A stretch of DNA of 64,000 nt, from positions 4,030,001 through 4,094,000 of the forward strand of contig CBDEHK010000001.1 of assembly GCA_965238305.1 (NCBI GenBank), read 5' to 3'. This document shows positions 44,093-53,273 of this stretch, one piece after another (position 1 is the stretch's first letter; the number at the start of each line of letters is the position of its first letter). The notes under the pieces are model-generated. The model ran no database searches. It was given only the letters and a program-made list of their open reading frames with translations, and was not told the DNA's origin. The stretch comes from CBDCGJ01 sp965238305. GTDB lineage: Bacteria; Pseudomonadota; Alphaproteobacteria; GCA-2731375. Both the position numbers and the translations under genes were made by a program.

Positions 44093-44730
44093 ACGGCTTC
44101 GTTGATGAGCGAGGGAACATCGGCAATAGAAGTTGCTTGGATGATTTGATAATTTTGCTTTGCCAGTTCCTGCACGTTCGCTTCTTCGTCGACGCCGTAG
44201 CCGGTCGCAACCAGAATTCCACCGGCAATATTTGCGTTCTGGCCTGCCACTATATCACTCTTTTTATCACCGACGATCCAGGATTGCGAAAGGTCGCAAT
44301 GCAACGCCGCCGCCGCTTTCAACAACATCCCCGGATTGGGCTTGCGGGCCGGATGATCCGGGTGAGCGAAAGGCTCAACACCGTCGGCAATGAACGGGCA
44401 GGCCATTACCGCATCGACGGGTGCCTCGGCTGCTCGCAGTTCGGAAAGAATATGATCGTGGACAGCGACATAGTCCGGCCATTCAAAAACACCGCGCCCA
44501 ATCCCGGCCTGGTTGGTGATGATAACCACATGCCAGCCCTGCGCCCGCGCCCATCGGATAGTTTCAAACGCGCCGGGGATGAAGCTGACTTTATCGACCG
44601 CGTGCAGATAATGAACTTCCTCAACGATGACCCCATCACGGTCGAGGAACAGCGCCGGTGCTTTTCGCGCTTCGCCAAAATACTCCGCCCAAATTAGATC
44701 AGCGTCTAACTGCGGCGGTAATGCAGTCAT
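44089..44730 (-). CDS. HAD-IIIA phosphatase, GmhB-like
   Basis: A 213-residue HAD phosphatase. Motif I is FLDRDGVIVEE with D30 and D32, motif II is VVIITNQAGIGRG, motif III is RKPNPGML and motif IV is IVGDKKSDIVAGQNA. The layout and the ITNQ motif resemble D-glycero-D-manno-heptose-1,7-bisphosphate phosphatase, but no heptose genes are here; it is the last gene of a six-gene minus-strand catabolic run, so the substrate may be a sugar-acid phosphate (inference). ATG 44730 has GAGG ahead; the frame is open upstream to 44802 inside the preceding gene. Confidence 0.82.
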   Translation of the reverse strand: MTALPPQLDADLIWAEYFGEARKAPALFLDRDGVIVEEVHYLHAVDKVSFIPGAFETIRWARAQGWHVVIITNQAGIGRGVFEWPDYVAVHDHILSELRAAEAPVDAVMACPFIADGVEPFAHPDHPARKPNPGMLLKAAAALHCDLSQSWIVGDKKSDIVAGQNANIAGGILVATGYGVDEEANVQELAKQNYQIIQATSIADVPSLINEAV

Positions 44731-44734
44731 AACC

Positions 44735-45700
44735 TCAGTCCAGTACTTCCTGATTAACCACAAAAAACGGGTCAAGCGTTCCGTCGATGGCGTCAAGAGC
44801 ATTCTGCGCCGCCGTCAGACCCATACGGACAAAACACTCTGCCGTACTGGCCGCAATGTGGTTGGTGAAGATAATATTGTCTAGCGCAAACAGCGGGTGA
44901 TCGTTTGGCGGCGGTTCCTGCCGCATCACATCGATACCGGCGCGCAGGACTTTACCGGATTTCAGTGCCTCTGCCAGTGCTTCTTCATCGATGAGTGAGC
45001 CACGGGCGCAGTTCACCAAAACAACACCATCGCGCATCGCCGCTAATTCCGCTTCGCCAATTCGCGGCGAGCCGTCAAAACTACCAGGCAAGTGCAAGGT
45101 GACAACATCAGCTTCAGCCAACACATCATGAAAATCTGCCGCGTAACGATAACCAAGACCACGGACAACCCGTTCCGGAATGTTCGGATCGGCGACAATG
45201 ATTTTCATGCCAAATGCTGCTGCCAACGGGGCCACACGGGTCCCGATACGACCGAAACCAACAACCAACAGCGTCTTACCCGCTAAATCGAAGGCGTTCA
45301 GGGTATCGCGGTTCATCCATTGACCGGATGTAACTGAATTGTTGTAGCCCTTCAAATCCTTCGCCAAAGACAGGATCATCGCCAAAGTATGTTCGGCCAC
45401 GGTCGGAGAGTTCGCTTCACCAATCACCGCCAAAGGGATACTATTCTCCGTCAAGGCATCAACATCGATATTATCGAACCCGACGCCGTGACGACTCAGC
45501 ACTTTCAGTTTTTTCGCCCGTTCAATGGCCTGCTGATCGACCCGGGAATTTCTGACAATCGCCGCATCGGCTTCGCTTATGCGGGCCGCGATATTGGCCG
45601 GCGACGCATCGTCTAGAACTTCGTAGGTGACGTCATCGCGTGCTTCGACCAAGGCCACACCGTCGGCGTGGATCGGATTGATAAACAGGATATGCGACAT
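44735..45700 (-). CDS. D-2-hydroxyacid dehydrogenase (NAD-binding)
   Basis: A 321-residue member of the D-isomer 2-hydroxyacid dehydrogenase family. The substrate domain has LSRHGVGFDNIDVDAL near 75, the NAD motif is VGFGRIGTRVAPLA near 148, the catalytic arginine sits in NCARGSLIDEEAL, and the histidine in TNHIAASTAE. Substrates in the family include phosphoglycerate, glycerate, and other 2-oxo/2-hydroxy acids. ATG 45700 overlaps the TAA of the upstream aldolase gene by one base (TAATG), so they are coupled. The phosphatase gene follows four bases after its stop. Confidence 0.9.
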   Translation of the reverse strand: MSHILFINPIHADGVALVEARDDVTYEVLDDASPANIAARISEADAAIVRNSRVDQQAIERAKKLKVLSRHGVGFDNIDVDALTENSIPLAVIGEANSPTVAEHTLAMILSLAKDLKGYNNSVTSGQWMNRDTLNAFDLAGKTLLVVGFGRIGTRVAPLAAAFGMKIIVADPNIPERVVRGLGYRYAADFHDVLAEADVVTLHLPGSFDGSPRIGEAELAAMRDGVVLVNCARGSLIDEEALAEALKSGKVLRAGIDVMRQEPPPNDHPLFALDNIIFTNHIAASTAECFVRMGLTAAQNALDAIDGTLDPFFVVNQEVLD

Positions 45701-46461
45701 TATTCGCCGTGCGCCACTTTGATTTCGGCGCGGCACATCTTTGCCATCAACCCGACTTCATTCATCAAGGTGCAGAGATCAAAGCCTTTTTCGAAATAGC
45801 GATTTGACATTTCCCCACCGGTGGTATGAATGCAGGCGATCAAATTATGTTTCTTAGCTGTTGCCAGAATTGTATCGACCGCTTCGATGACTTCCGGCTC
45901 TTTCGGATCGGGATAGGCGTCATAACCAAGTGAACGGGCCAGATCGTTGGGGCCAATATAGATGCCATCCAAAGTCGGCGTCGACATGATTTCATCAAGA
46001 TTGCCCATTGCTTCCCTGGTTTCGATCATCGCCAACGCTAAGATTGTTTCGTTGGCTTTGGCATAATAATCCGAACCACCATAGAGCGCACCGCGCGGCG
46101 CTCCGATGCTGCGATAGCCTTCCGGCGCATAACGACAGGCGCCGACAAACGCTTCGGCTTGTTCACGATTATTGACCATCGGGCAGATGATACCATAAGC
46201 ACCGGCGTCCAGAGCTTTCATGATCATTGCCGGATCGTTCCAATTGACCCGTGCCATCGGAACGGCATCCGTGGTCGATATGGCCTGAAACATAGAGAAC
46301 GCGGCCTGCAACTCGACCATGCCATGCTGCATATCGACGGTGACCGACGGGAAGCCGCAATGGGCGACCACTTCGGCACTTATGGAGCTTGGGATCGCCA
46401 GCCAAGCATTGGCGACCTTGCCGCCTTCGGCAATAATTTTACGTAGGTTATTCTCGCGCAT
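45700..46461 (-). CDS. HpcH/HpaI aldolase family protein
   Basis: A 253-residue class II (metal) aldolase of the HpaI type. Marks are VTVDMQHGMVELQAAFSMFQ near 45, NDPAMIMKALDAGAYGIICPMVN near 85, RGALYGGSDYY, and YIGPNDLARSLGY near 170 with the metal Glu/Asp pair earlier (IETREAMGNLDEI). The family splits 2-oxo-3-deoxy acids to pyruvate or a 2-oxo acid plus an aldehyde. The frame opens seven codons earlier, but ATG 46461 has AAGGAAA seven bases upstream. It sits between an Ldh-type oxidoreductase and a 2-hydroxyacid dehydrogenase. Confidence 0.9.
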   Translation of the reverse strand: MRENNLRKIIAEGGKVANAWLAIPSSISAEVVAHCGFPSVTVDMQHGMVELQAAFSMFQAISTTDAVPMARVNWNDPAMIMKALDAGAYGIICPMVNNREQAEAFVGACRYAPEGYRSIGAPRGALYGGSDYYAKANETILALAMIETREAMGNLDEIMSTPTLDGIYIGPNDLARSLGYDAYPDPKEPEVIEAVDTILATAKKHNLIACIHTTGGEMSNRYFEKGFDLCTLMNEVGLMAKMCRAEIKVAHGE

Positions 46462-46495
46462 CGCGATTTCCTTCTGCTTCAAAATTCATAGCGGA

Positions 46496-47548
46496 TCAAT
46501 TTGGTGTGGGCAGGCTCACATTAAGCGTATCCGCCCATCGTTGCAATCCAGGCATGATCGTTGGATAAAGTTCAACCCCATTTGCCAGCGCCGCCCGCTT
46601 TCGAGACAACGCCCCATCACCAGGCAAACGCACCGGCGAATTGCCCTCCGCCACCGCAGCGCTCCGGCAGGCATCGGCCAAATAACTGGTTTCACGGATA
46701 AACGCCTCACCGCCGCCAAAAGCATCGGGGTCCACCAGCTGCAGATAAACCGCAGCGCCCCAATGATCCGGCTTGTCGGCACGACCGAAGCCGCCCAAAC
46801 CGGACGTCAACGCTTCGATCATCAATCCCAGGCCAAATCCTTTATGGCCGCGATCCAACCCACCCAACGGCATCAAGGCACCGGAAGGGTTTGTATTCAG
46901 AACATTAGGGTCGTCTGTTGCATTACCTTGATTATCGATCAGCCATTTGCCGGGGAAACGTCCCCCCTCGGCCAATAATCGATGGGCCATCCCCAATGTT
47001 GTGGTCGAGGCACTAATATCGATCAGCACCGGATCGCCATTTGTTGGATAGCCGACAGCGATTGGATCTGGGGTGTAAGTTGGCTGATAGGAGCCAAACG
47101 GGGCGACGCCGTCATTGTTGGGATCCGACGTCGCCAAGGTCATCATCAGACCTCGATCCGTCGCCAGATGCAGAAACGCCGCCAGACAAGCGATATGATG
47201 ACTGCGCCGAATGACATAGGTCACGGTGCCATAGGTTTTGACCCGCTCAAATCCCTGTTGCAAGGCATGGGTGACTAACCAGACACCGGACAAATAATGA
47301 CCATCCCATACAATCGCCGCACCACGATCCGAGATAACGTCAGGTTCCCCTACCGCCTTCATTGTCCCTTTTTTGAGCGCGCCCAAATATCCGGATGCTT
47401 GTGCCAAGCCGTGGGTCGATTGGCCGATCAAGTCGGCTTCGACCAACAATTCCGCAACGACCCGGGCGCGATCTGCCGGCATGCCAGCAACCGCGAACAG
47501 GTCGGTTGCAAACACACAAAGCGCTTCGGCGTCAAAGCGATCGGTCAT
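46496..47548 (-). CDS. Ldh family (malate/L-lactate-type) oxidoreductase
   Basis: A 350-residue NAD(P)-dependent oxidoreductase of the LDH2/MDH2 type. Visible are QSTHGLAQASGYLGALKKG near 37, IRRSHHIACLAAF near 113 and the FGSYQPTYTPDPIAVGYPTNG segment near 155, where the family has F-G and a P-x-A-x-A-x-P motif. Relatives include 2,3-diketo-L-gulonate reductase, ureidoglycolate dehydrogenase and delta1-piperideine-2-carboxylate reductase. Start ATG 47548 lies two bases after the MaoC gene stop. The aldolase gene begins 34 nt downstream. Confidence 0.88.
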   Translation of the reverse strand: MTDRFDAEALCVFATDLFAVAGMPADRARVVAELLVEADLIGQSTHGLAQASGYLGALKKGTMKAVGEPDVISDRGAAIVWDGHYLSGVWLVTHALQQGFERVKTYGTVTYVIRRSHHIACLAAFLHLATDRGLMMTLATSDPNNDGVAPFGSYQPTYTPDPIAVGYPTNGDPVLIDISASTTTLGMAHRLLAEGGRFPGKWLIDNQGNATDDPNVLNTNPSGALMPLGGLDRGHKGFGLGLMIEALTSGLGGFGRADKPDHWGAAVYLQLVDPDAFGGGEAFIRETSYLADACRSAAVAEGNSPVRLPGDGALSRKRAALANGVELYPTIMPGLQRWADTLNVSLPTPN

Positions 47549-47550
47549 TC

Positions 47551-48408
47551 TTAACCGACCTCGGCCCGACCGTTATTCAAGACAACGATGTCTCGTTCAA
47601 CCACGCGACTGCGGAAAGAGACAATGTTATCGTCCTTCCACATTTCCGTGCGGATCGTCTCGCCTGGGAAAACTGGGGAAGAGAACCGCAAATCCAAGCT
47701 TTTGAACTTGGTCGGATCATAACCGCATTGCGATTTCAGGATCGCGTGACTGGCAATCCCCAATGTGCAAAGCCCGTGCAGGATAGGTTTGTCGAAACCT
47801 CCGCCCTTGGCCACTTTCGGGTCTGCATGCAGGGGATTGTAATCCCCCGACAAGCGATAGATCAGGGCCTGATTGTCATGGGTCGTCATATCGACGCTTT
47901 CGTCTGGATCGCGATCCGGCAATTGATGCACCGGCTTGGGTGGGCCACTTTCGCCACCAATGCCGCCATCTCCCCGCGCGAACGTGGTCGATGTCAAAGT
48001 CGCCAGCAAATCACCGGTTGCTTTGTCATGCACCGTACGTTCCTGCAAGATCAGCGCGCCACGTCCTTCCCCTTTGTCGATGATGTCCACAACTTTGGTC
48101 AGACCGACAACGGTCGCTTCCGCCGGCAGGGGTTTGTGAATTCGCAACCCCTGTTCGCCATGCAAGACCTTCACCCAATCGACACCACTTTCCGGCTCTT
48201 TGACCCAGAATCCAGGGCCGCCCAGAACCACCGCCATGGATGGCAGCGCCTGCAGATTATCTTCGTAAGTGAACTTCAATTGCTGCTCGTCCATTTGGTC
48301 AATAGACACACCCAGTCCCAACGCATACAAAATTGTGTCGCGGAAGGTATAAGTGTGCTCAACCTCTTTGAACGGCCAATTGAGAAGTGTATCGCGATTA
48401 ATCGCCAT
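47551..48408 (-). CDS. MaoC-domain enoyl-CoA hydratase 2 (MFE-2 type)
   Basis: A 285-residue protein with an N-terminal hotdog half and a C-terminal MaoC half. The hydratase-2 motif is visible as YRLSGDYNPLHADPKVAKGG (D and H of the D-x-N-P-x-H site near residue 198), followed by FDKPILHGLCTLGIA. It resembles the hydratase domain of peroxisomal MFE-2 and acts on (R)-hydroxyacyl-CoA, for example in side-chain shortening of sterol-like acids. GGGAGA lies nine bases ahead of ATG 48408. It is 24 nt after the SDR gene, the partner that in MFE-2 is a separate domain of one chain. Confidence 0.88.
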   Translation of the reverse strand: MAINRDTLLNWPFKEVEHTYTFRDTILYALGLGVSIDQMDEQQLKFTYEDNLQALPSMAVVLGGPGFWVKEPESGVDWVKVLHGEQGLRIHKPLPAEATVVGLTKVVDIIDKGEGRGALILQERTVHDKATGDLLATLTSTTFARGDGGIGGESGPPKPVHQLPDRDPDESVDMTTHDNQALIYRLSGDYNPLHADPKVAKGGGFDKPILHGLCTLGIASHAILKSQCGYDPTKFKSLDLRFSSPVFPGETIRTEMWKDDNIVSFRSRVVERDIVVLNNGRAEVG

Positions 48409-48432
48409 TGCTAGAGATCTCCCTTTCCAGCC

Positions 48433-49347
48433 CTAGACCGGATCCCAGTTAAATACATCGCCGGAGCGTTCCAGGTCATAGAAGCTGGACTTCAAAGCCG
48501 GCATGCCATGATCAGCGACAGTTTCCGGCGTCCAGCCTTCACCGCGATGAACGGAGCGGTTAGGCCGCGACTGACCCATCAGGAAAATCTCATTATTGCG
48601 AACACCAAAGATCTGACCGGATACATCTGCCGCAGCTTCACTTAACAGGTAAACCGCGACCGGGGCGATTTTCGCTGGTGTCATCGCTTTAATTTTTTCA
48701 ACCCGCGCCGCCTGCGCTTCGTCGGCTATGGGGATGGTGCCGATCAGACGGCTCCAAGCAAAGGGTGAAATACAGTTCGAGCGAACGCCAAAGCGCTGCA
48801 TATCCAAGGCGACAGATTTCGACAGGCCGACAATGCCCAATTTCGCAGCGGCGTAATTTGCTTGGCCGAAGTTACCGATCAAGCCGGACGTCGAGGTCAT
48901 ATGGACCATTGCGCCGGAGCCCTGTTCGCGGAACCGCGTTGCCGCCGCACGCGCCACATTGAAGCTGCCTTTGAGGTGAACGGAAATTACAATATCCCAC
49001 TCTTCTTCGGTCATTTTATGGAAAATCGTGTCGCGCAGGATACCGGCATTGTTGACCACTCCGTCGATGCGGCCATAAGTATCGACAGCTTGTTGGATCA
49101 TTGCTTCCGCGGTATCGAAATCGGCGACGCTGCCATAATTTGCGACGGCTTCGCCGCCAGCTTCCTTGATATCGCCAACGACTTCCATCGCAGGGGATTT
49201 ATCGGCACCTTCACCATCGGCTTCACCACCCAAATCATTGACCACGACTTTCGCTCCCTGGGCGGCTGCCATGATCGCAATATCCCGACCGACGCCACGA
49301 CCGGCGCCTGTCACCAGGATGACTTTATCTTTCAACATTTCGCTCAT
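48433..49347 (-). CDS. SDR family oxidoreductase, MFE-2 (HSD17B4) dehydrogenase type
   Basis: A 304-residue SDR with VTGAGRGVGRDIA near 13, VVNDLGGEADGEGADKSP near 36, a serine in MTSTSGLIGNFGQANYAAAKLG (Y-x-x-x-K near 168-172), and a long C-terminal part (ISPFAWSRLIGTIP, then a tail ending WDPV). The VVNDLGG segment and length mark the (3R)-hydroxyacyl-CoA dehydrogenase group that forms MFE-2 when fused to a MaoC hydratase. Here the two are separate, adjacent genes. It heads a six-gene minus-strand run and diverges from the acyl-CoA dehydrogenase gene across 202 nt. Confidence 0.88.
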   Translation of the reverse strand: MSEMLKDKVILVTGAGRGVGRDIAIMAAAQGAKVVVNDLGGEADGEGADKSPAMEVVGDIKEAGGEAVANYGSVADFDTAEAMIQQAVDTYGRIDGVVNNAGILRDTIFHKMTEEEWDIVISVHLKGSFNVARAAATRFREQGSGAMVHMTSTSGLIGNFGQANYAAAKLGIVGLSKSVALDMQRFGVRSNCISPFAWSRLIGTIPIADEAQAARVEKIKAMTPAKIAPVAVYLLSEAAADVSGQIFGVRNNEIFLMGQSRPNRSVHRGEGWTPETVADHGMPALKSSFYDLERSGDVFNWDPV

Positions 49348-49549
49348 GCTGTATTTCCGTCCTTCTGTTCTCGAATTGAATTCAATCCGATTGTTTTAGA
49401 ACGCAGGCTCGTTTCGCGCCAGTCCCGTGGCGGATATTTTTCTTCAATACCAAATAACCGAATGGACACCCTACTTGCGAAATTAAAACATTAATCGCAA
49501 TATCTTCCGCTAATATCTCTAAGTCGTCGCCAATTAGGAGCTTGAGTTA

Positions 49550-50687
49550 ATGTTGCCGCGTCCGATATTTTCCGAAGAACACCACATTTTCCGCGATTCC
49601 GTTCGCCGATTTATCGAAAAAGAAATCACCCCTCATCACGATCAGTGGGAAAAAGACGGCATCGTCTCGCGGGATGTGTGGCTAGCAGCAGGTGAAGCCG
49701 GATTGCTTGGTTGTTCCGTGCCGGAAGAATATGGTGGGGCTGGCGGGGATTTCCTACACACCGTGGTGGTCGGTGAAGAATTAGCACGTGCCGAGGCCAC
49801 TGGTCCTGCCTTCCATCTGCATTCCGAAATCGTCATGCCCTATATTTTCCACTACGGAACAGAGGAGCAAAAGCGCGACTGGCTGCCAAGGATGATCCGG
49901 GGAGAAGTCATTGGTGCGATTGCGATGACTGAACCTCATGCCGGCAGCGACTTGCAAGCTATACGCACAACCGCTTTGAAAGATGGCAATGAATTGGTGA
50001 TCAATGGACAGAAAGTTTTCATCACCAACGGTATCATTTCGGATCTAGTCATTGTTGCATGCAAAACCGATCCCGAAGCAGGCGCCAAAGGGACGAGTTT
50101 AGTGTTGGTAGAACGCGGCCGGGATGGCTTTGAGCGTGGCCGGAACCTGGACAAATTGGGATGGAAGGCCCAAGACACAGCGGAACTGTTTTTTTGATAA
50201 TGTCCGCGTTCCAACGTCAAACCTGCTTGGTGAAGAAAACAAAGGTTTCATCCAACTGGTTCAACAGTTGCCGCAGGAAAGACTGTTAGTTGCCCTTCGT
50301 GCTGTAGCCACCATGGAAGCCGCGTTGGAGCAGACCGTCGCCTATGTGAAAGATCGAAAAGCCTTTGGCAAATCGATCATGGATTTTCAAAACACCAAGT
50401 TTAAACTGGCCGAAGTGAAAACCCAGGTGACGGTCGCCCGCGTCTTTGTCGATCGCTTCATTGAAATGCATATGGAAGCTGACCTCACCGCCGACGATGC
50501 CGCAATGGCTAAACTGCATACGACGGAACTACAGACGAAGGTGCTGGATGAATGCCTACAGCTATATGGTGGTTATGGCTATATCTGGGAATTCCAAATC
50601 GCACGGGCCTATGCCGGCAGCCGGGTCATGCGAATTGCCGGTGGCTCCAGCGAAGTCATGAAGGAAATTATTTCAAGGACACTTTGA
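49550..50687 (+). pseudogene. Acyl-CoA dehydrogenase with one-base frameshift
   Basis: A full-length acyl-CoA dehydrogenase coding region (378 residues if corrected) split by one extra base. The first frame (49550-50197) has EEYGGAGGDFLHTVVVGEE near 62 and IGAIAMTEPHAGSDLQAIRT near 125 and ends ELFF then TGA. The second frame picks up with DNVRVPTSNLLGEENKGF and continues to the FAD-binding QLYGGYGYIWEF and the end at 50687. The junction is a run of seven T at 50189-50195 where six T would restore ELFFDNVRVP. A sequencing or assembly error in a homopolymer is possible; otherwise the gene is broken. Partner of the ligase gene 40 nt downstream. Confidence 0.88.
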
Positions 50688-50727
50688 GATAACGACACAA
50701 ATTAAACTAACAGGGGCGAAGAAAATA

Positions 50728-52305
50728 ATGGCAAACAAATTTCAAGAGATATTCGATAACGTAAATTTGCTGCATGAATTTCTTGAATATCATAGCGAGC
50801 GATTACCAAACAAAGTTGCGATGATCTACGAAGATCGTCAAACCACCTATGCCGAACTGGAAGAACGTGCCAACAAACAAGCCAATATGTTGTTGGCGGC
50901 CGGTGTGAAACCCGGCGATAGAGTCGCGATCCTGGCAAAGAACATCGATCGTTTTTTCGAGATAATTTTTGCCGCAATGAAAGTTGGCGCGGTCTTGGTC
51001 CCGGTGAATTTTCGCCTGGCGCCGCCTGAAGCGGCGTTTGTGATCAATGATGCTGAAGCGAAGATATTATTGGTTGGTGACGATTTTTATGGCTTGGTCG
51101 AACAGATCGAAAGTGAGCTTACGCACACCGAAAAAATAATCGCCCTTCACGATAACCATGACCGATGGATCAGCTTTCTTGACTGGTATAAAAACGCTGA
51201 CCCAAAGCGTCCGAATGTTGCGTTGGATGTTGAAGACGTCGCCATGCAACTTTATTCTTCGGGTACCACGGGGCATCCGAAGGGGGTCGAGATTACCCAT
51301 AACAATTTGATGGTGGTGCTACCGGATGTTCTGAATAACTGGGGCAACTGGGAGGAAGATGACGTCAATATTGTGGCAATGCCGCTTTACCACATTGCTG
51401 GGTGCGAATGGGGAATTGTCGCTTTAACAATTGGGGCAACAAACGTCATTATGCCGGAAGTAGATCCAGGCAAGATTCTACACGATATTGAAGCCTACCG
51501 CATCAGCCAGTCATTATTCGTCCCGGCAGTAATTCTGTTCCTGACGCAACATCCGAATTGTGAAACAACCGACTTTTCCAGCCTAAAGATGGTTGTTTAC
51601 GGCGCCGCGCCGATACCGTTCGAACTACAACAAAAAGCCGTCAAGTTATTCGGTTGCGAATTTGCCCATGTTTATGGCCTGACCGAAACTTCAGGTGCCG
51701 TCACATTTTTGCCGCCTGAGGCCCATGACGGAACCGATTTGATGAAATCCTGTGGCAAAGCAATGGCAACAGCGGAAATTCGAACTGTCCGCGCAAACGG
51801 CAGCGACTGCGAACCTGGCGAGGTCGGCGAAATCATTATCAAGTCGAAACAGGTCATGAAGGGCTATTGGAACCGCCCAGAAGCGACGGCAGAGGCCATT
51901 CGCGACGATTGGTTTTATTCCGGCGACGCCGGCTATTTGGATGAAGAAGGGTATCTTTATATTCATGATCGGGTAAAAGACATGATCATCTCCGGCGGCG
52001 AAAACATTTATCCGGCGGAAATTGAAAGCGCCCTTTTTGGTCATCCGGCGATCGCGGATATCGCCGTCATCGGGGTTCCAGACGACAAGTGGGGTGAAGC
52101 GGTGAAGGCAGTCATCGTCCTGAACGAGGGTCAGGAATTAAACGAAGAGGAATTGATCACATATTCGCGCGAACATATTGCGGGGTATAAAATTCCCCGC
52201 TCGGTCGATTTCATGACCGAACTACCGCGAAACCCATCTGGGAAAATTCTAAAACGCGAACTCCGCGCCCCTTATTGGAAAGGCAAAGAACGGGCGGTGA
52301 ATTAA
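50728..52305 (+). CDS. AMP-dependent acyl-CoA synthetase (long/medium-chain type)
   Basis: A 525-residue ANL-superfamily ligase. Motif A3 is LYSSGTTGHPKGVEITHNN near 173-190, A5 is YGLTETSGAVTFL, A7 is WFYSGDAGYLDEEGYLYIHDR, A8 is MIISGGENIYPAEIE and A10 is RNPSGKILKREL with the catalytic lysine near 511. It activates a carboxylic acid to its CoA thioester via an acyl-adenylate. In context it would load the substrate for the acyl-CoA dehydrogenase gene upstream and the divergent MaoC-SDR pair. Its TAA overlaps the stop of the convergent hydrolase gene by four bases. Confidence 0.92.
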   Translation: MANKFQEIFDNVNLLHEFLEYHSERLPNKVAMIYEDRQTTYAELEERANKQANMLLAAGVKPGDRVAILAKNIDRFFEIIFAAMKVGAVLVPVNFRLAPPEAAFVINDAEAKILLVGDDFYGLVEQIESELTHTEKIIALHDNHDRWISFLDWYKNADPKRPNVALDVEDVAMQLYSSGTTGHPKGVEITHNNLMVVLPDVLNNWGNWEEDDVNIVAMPLYHIAGCEWGIVALTIGATNVIMPEVDPGKILHDIEAYRISQSLFVPAVILFLTQHPNCETTDFSSLKMVVYGAAPIPFELQQKAVKLFGCEFAHVYGLTETSGAVTFLPPEAHDGTDLMKSCGKAMATAEIRTVRANGSDCEPGEVGEIIIKSKQVMKGYWNRPEATAEAIRDDWFYSGDAGYLDEEGYLYIHDRVKDMIISGGENIYPAEIESALFGHPAIADIAVIGVPDDKWGEAVKAVIVLNEGQELNEEELITYSREHIAGYKIPRSVDFMTELPRNPSGKILKRELRAPYWKGKERAVN

Positions 52306-53174
52306 GTCAGGCCCATTTGCTTCAACAGGATTTTTGTTACCTGACTTTCGGGGTTGGCCATCTGGTGAGCAATCGAGAAATGATTTAGTCCGTCCAGCAT
52401 CTGAGCTTCGCAATCATGGCCGCCTTTTGACCAAGCAGCGGCCAAACCGTTCGATTGGCGAAGATATTCCGGTCCCTCGTCGCTGCCGACCAATGCCAAC
52501 ATTGGGGGAGCGCTTGTCGGCATTGTCGCCATGGGACTATTGCGAGCGGCTTCGCTTTCGTCCATTGCCAGATCATCATTGAGGAAACAGAGGCGGATCG
52601 GTTCTAAATCATATAAACCGCTCAGCCCGCAACAGGCCTTGACAGTATCGCTCGGAAGTCCGGCGAACGCCTGCCAATCCGTTGCCGCCACCATCGCCGT
52701 CAAATGGCCGCCTGCGGAATGACCTGAGACATAGATTTTCTTGCGATCAACGCCTAATTCCGCGGCATGCTCGAAAGTCCAGGCAACTGCGGCGCGACAT
52801 TGGCGGACAAGTTCATCCATCCGCACCGCTGGCATCAGGTCGTAGTCGATTACTACGGTGGTGACCCCATGTGCGGTCAATCCTTGCGCGACGAACGAAT
52901 GTTCATTTTTGCTCAACGCGCGCCAATAACCGCCGTGAACAAAAATCATCGCCGTTCCGGTGCGATTAGAATCCGCCGGTTGGAAAATGTCGAGATGTTC
53001 GCCCGTTGCATCGCCATAGGCGATATCACATTGACAGGCCAGGGTTTGCCGAGCTTCGGCACTTGCTTGCGTATATGTATCTAAATAACTTTGATAATCT
53101 TTGACTTTGCCACGATTGTCGTATTCTTGATCAAGAGCTATTTGGTCGTAGTTTAGGAAAATATTTTCACTCAT
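52302..53174 (-). CDS. Alpha/beta hydrolase, arylformamidase-like
   Basis: A 290-residue hydrolase. The oxyanion-hole motif FVHGGYWRAL near 78 and nucleophile VSGHSAGGHLTA (S about 153) place it in the HGGYW group with bacterial kynurenine formamidases and related esterases. The His near the C terminus is in LDGLNHFSI. No tryptophan-catabolism genes are adjacent, so the formamide substrate is only suggested by the HGGYW motif. ATG 53174. A strong hairpin (53213-53240) separates it from the PAS-protein gene upstream. Confidence 0.82.
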   Translation of the reverse strand: MSENIFLNYDQIALDQEYDNRGKVKDYQSYLDTYTQASAEARQTLACQCDIAYGDATGEHLDIFQPADSNRTGTAMIFVHGGYWRALSKNEHSFVAQGLTAHGVTTVVIDYDLMPAVRMDELVRQCRAAVAWTFEHAAELGVDRKKIYVSGHSAGGHLTAMVAATDWQAFAGLPSDTVKACCGLSGLYDLEPIRLCFLNDDLAMDESEAARNSPMATMPTSAPPMLALVGSDEGPEYLRQSNGLAAAWSKGGHDCEAQMLDGLNHFSIAHQMANPESQVTKILLKQMGLT

Positions 53175-53212
53175 CGTATTTTCTTTCTCGGATTGTTCGA
53201 ACCACGCAGAAA

Positions 53213-53240
53213 TGTGGCGTCGAACGCGATCGACGCCACA
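53213..53240 (-). terminator. Perfect hairpin after the PAS-domain protein gene
   Basis: TGTGGCGTCGA (53213-53223), loop ACGCGA, TCGACGCCACA (53230-53240): an 11-bp perfect stem 33 nt after the PAS gene stop. The minus strand continues with TTTCTG, a short T run, so intrinsic termination is plausible but not strong. It could also be a processing site. Confidence 0.5.
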
Positions 53241-53273
53241 GCATGGGAGGGTCTAGCTTACCCTAGTTTTTTA

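Noticed and set aside
50124..50687. Second half of the acyl-CoA dehydrogenase as a separate gene
   Set aside because: It starts inside the upstream frame and lacks the N-terminal domain; it is one gene split by an extra T.
53247..53268. Plus-strand hairpin AGGGT/ACCCT with T6 near the end of the PAS gene
   Set aside because: Only five stem pairs and no plus-strand gene upstream within reach; not called as a terminator.
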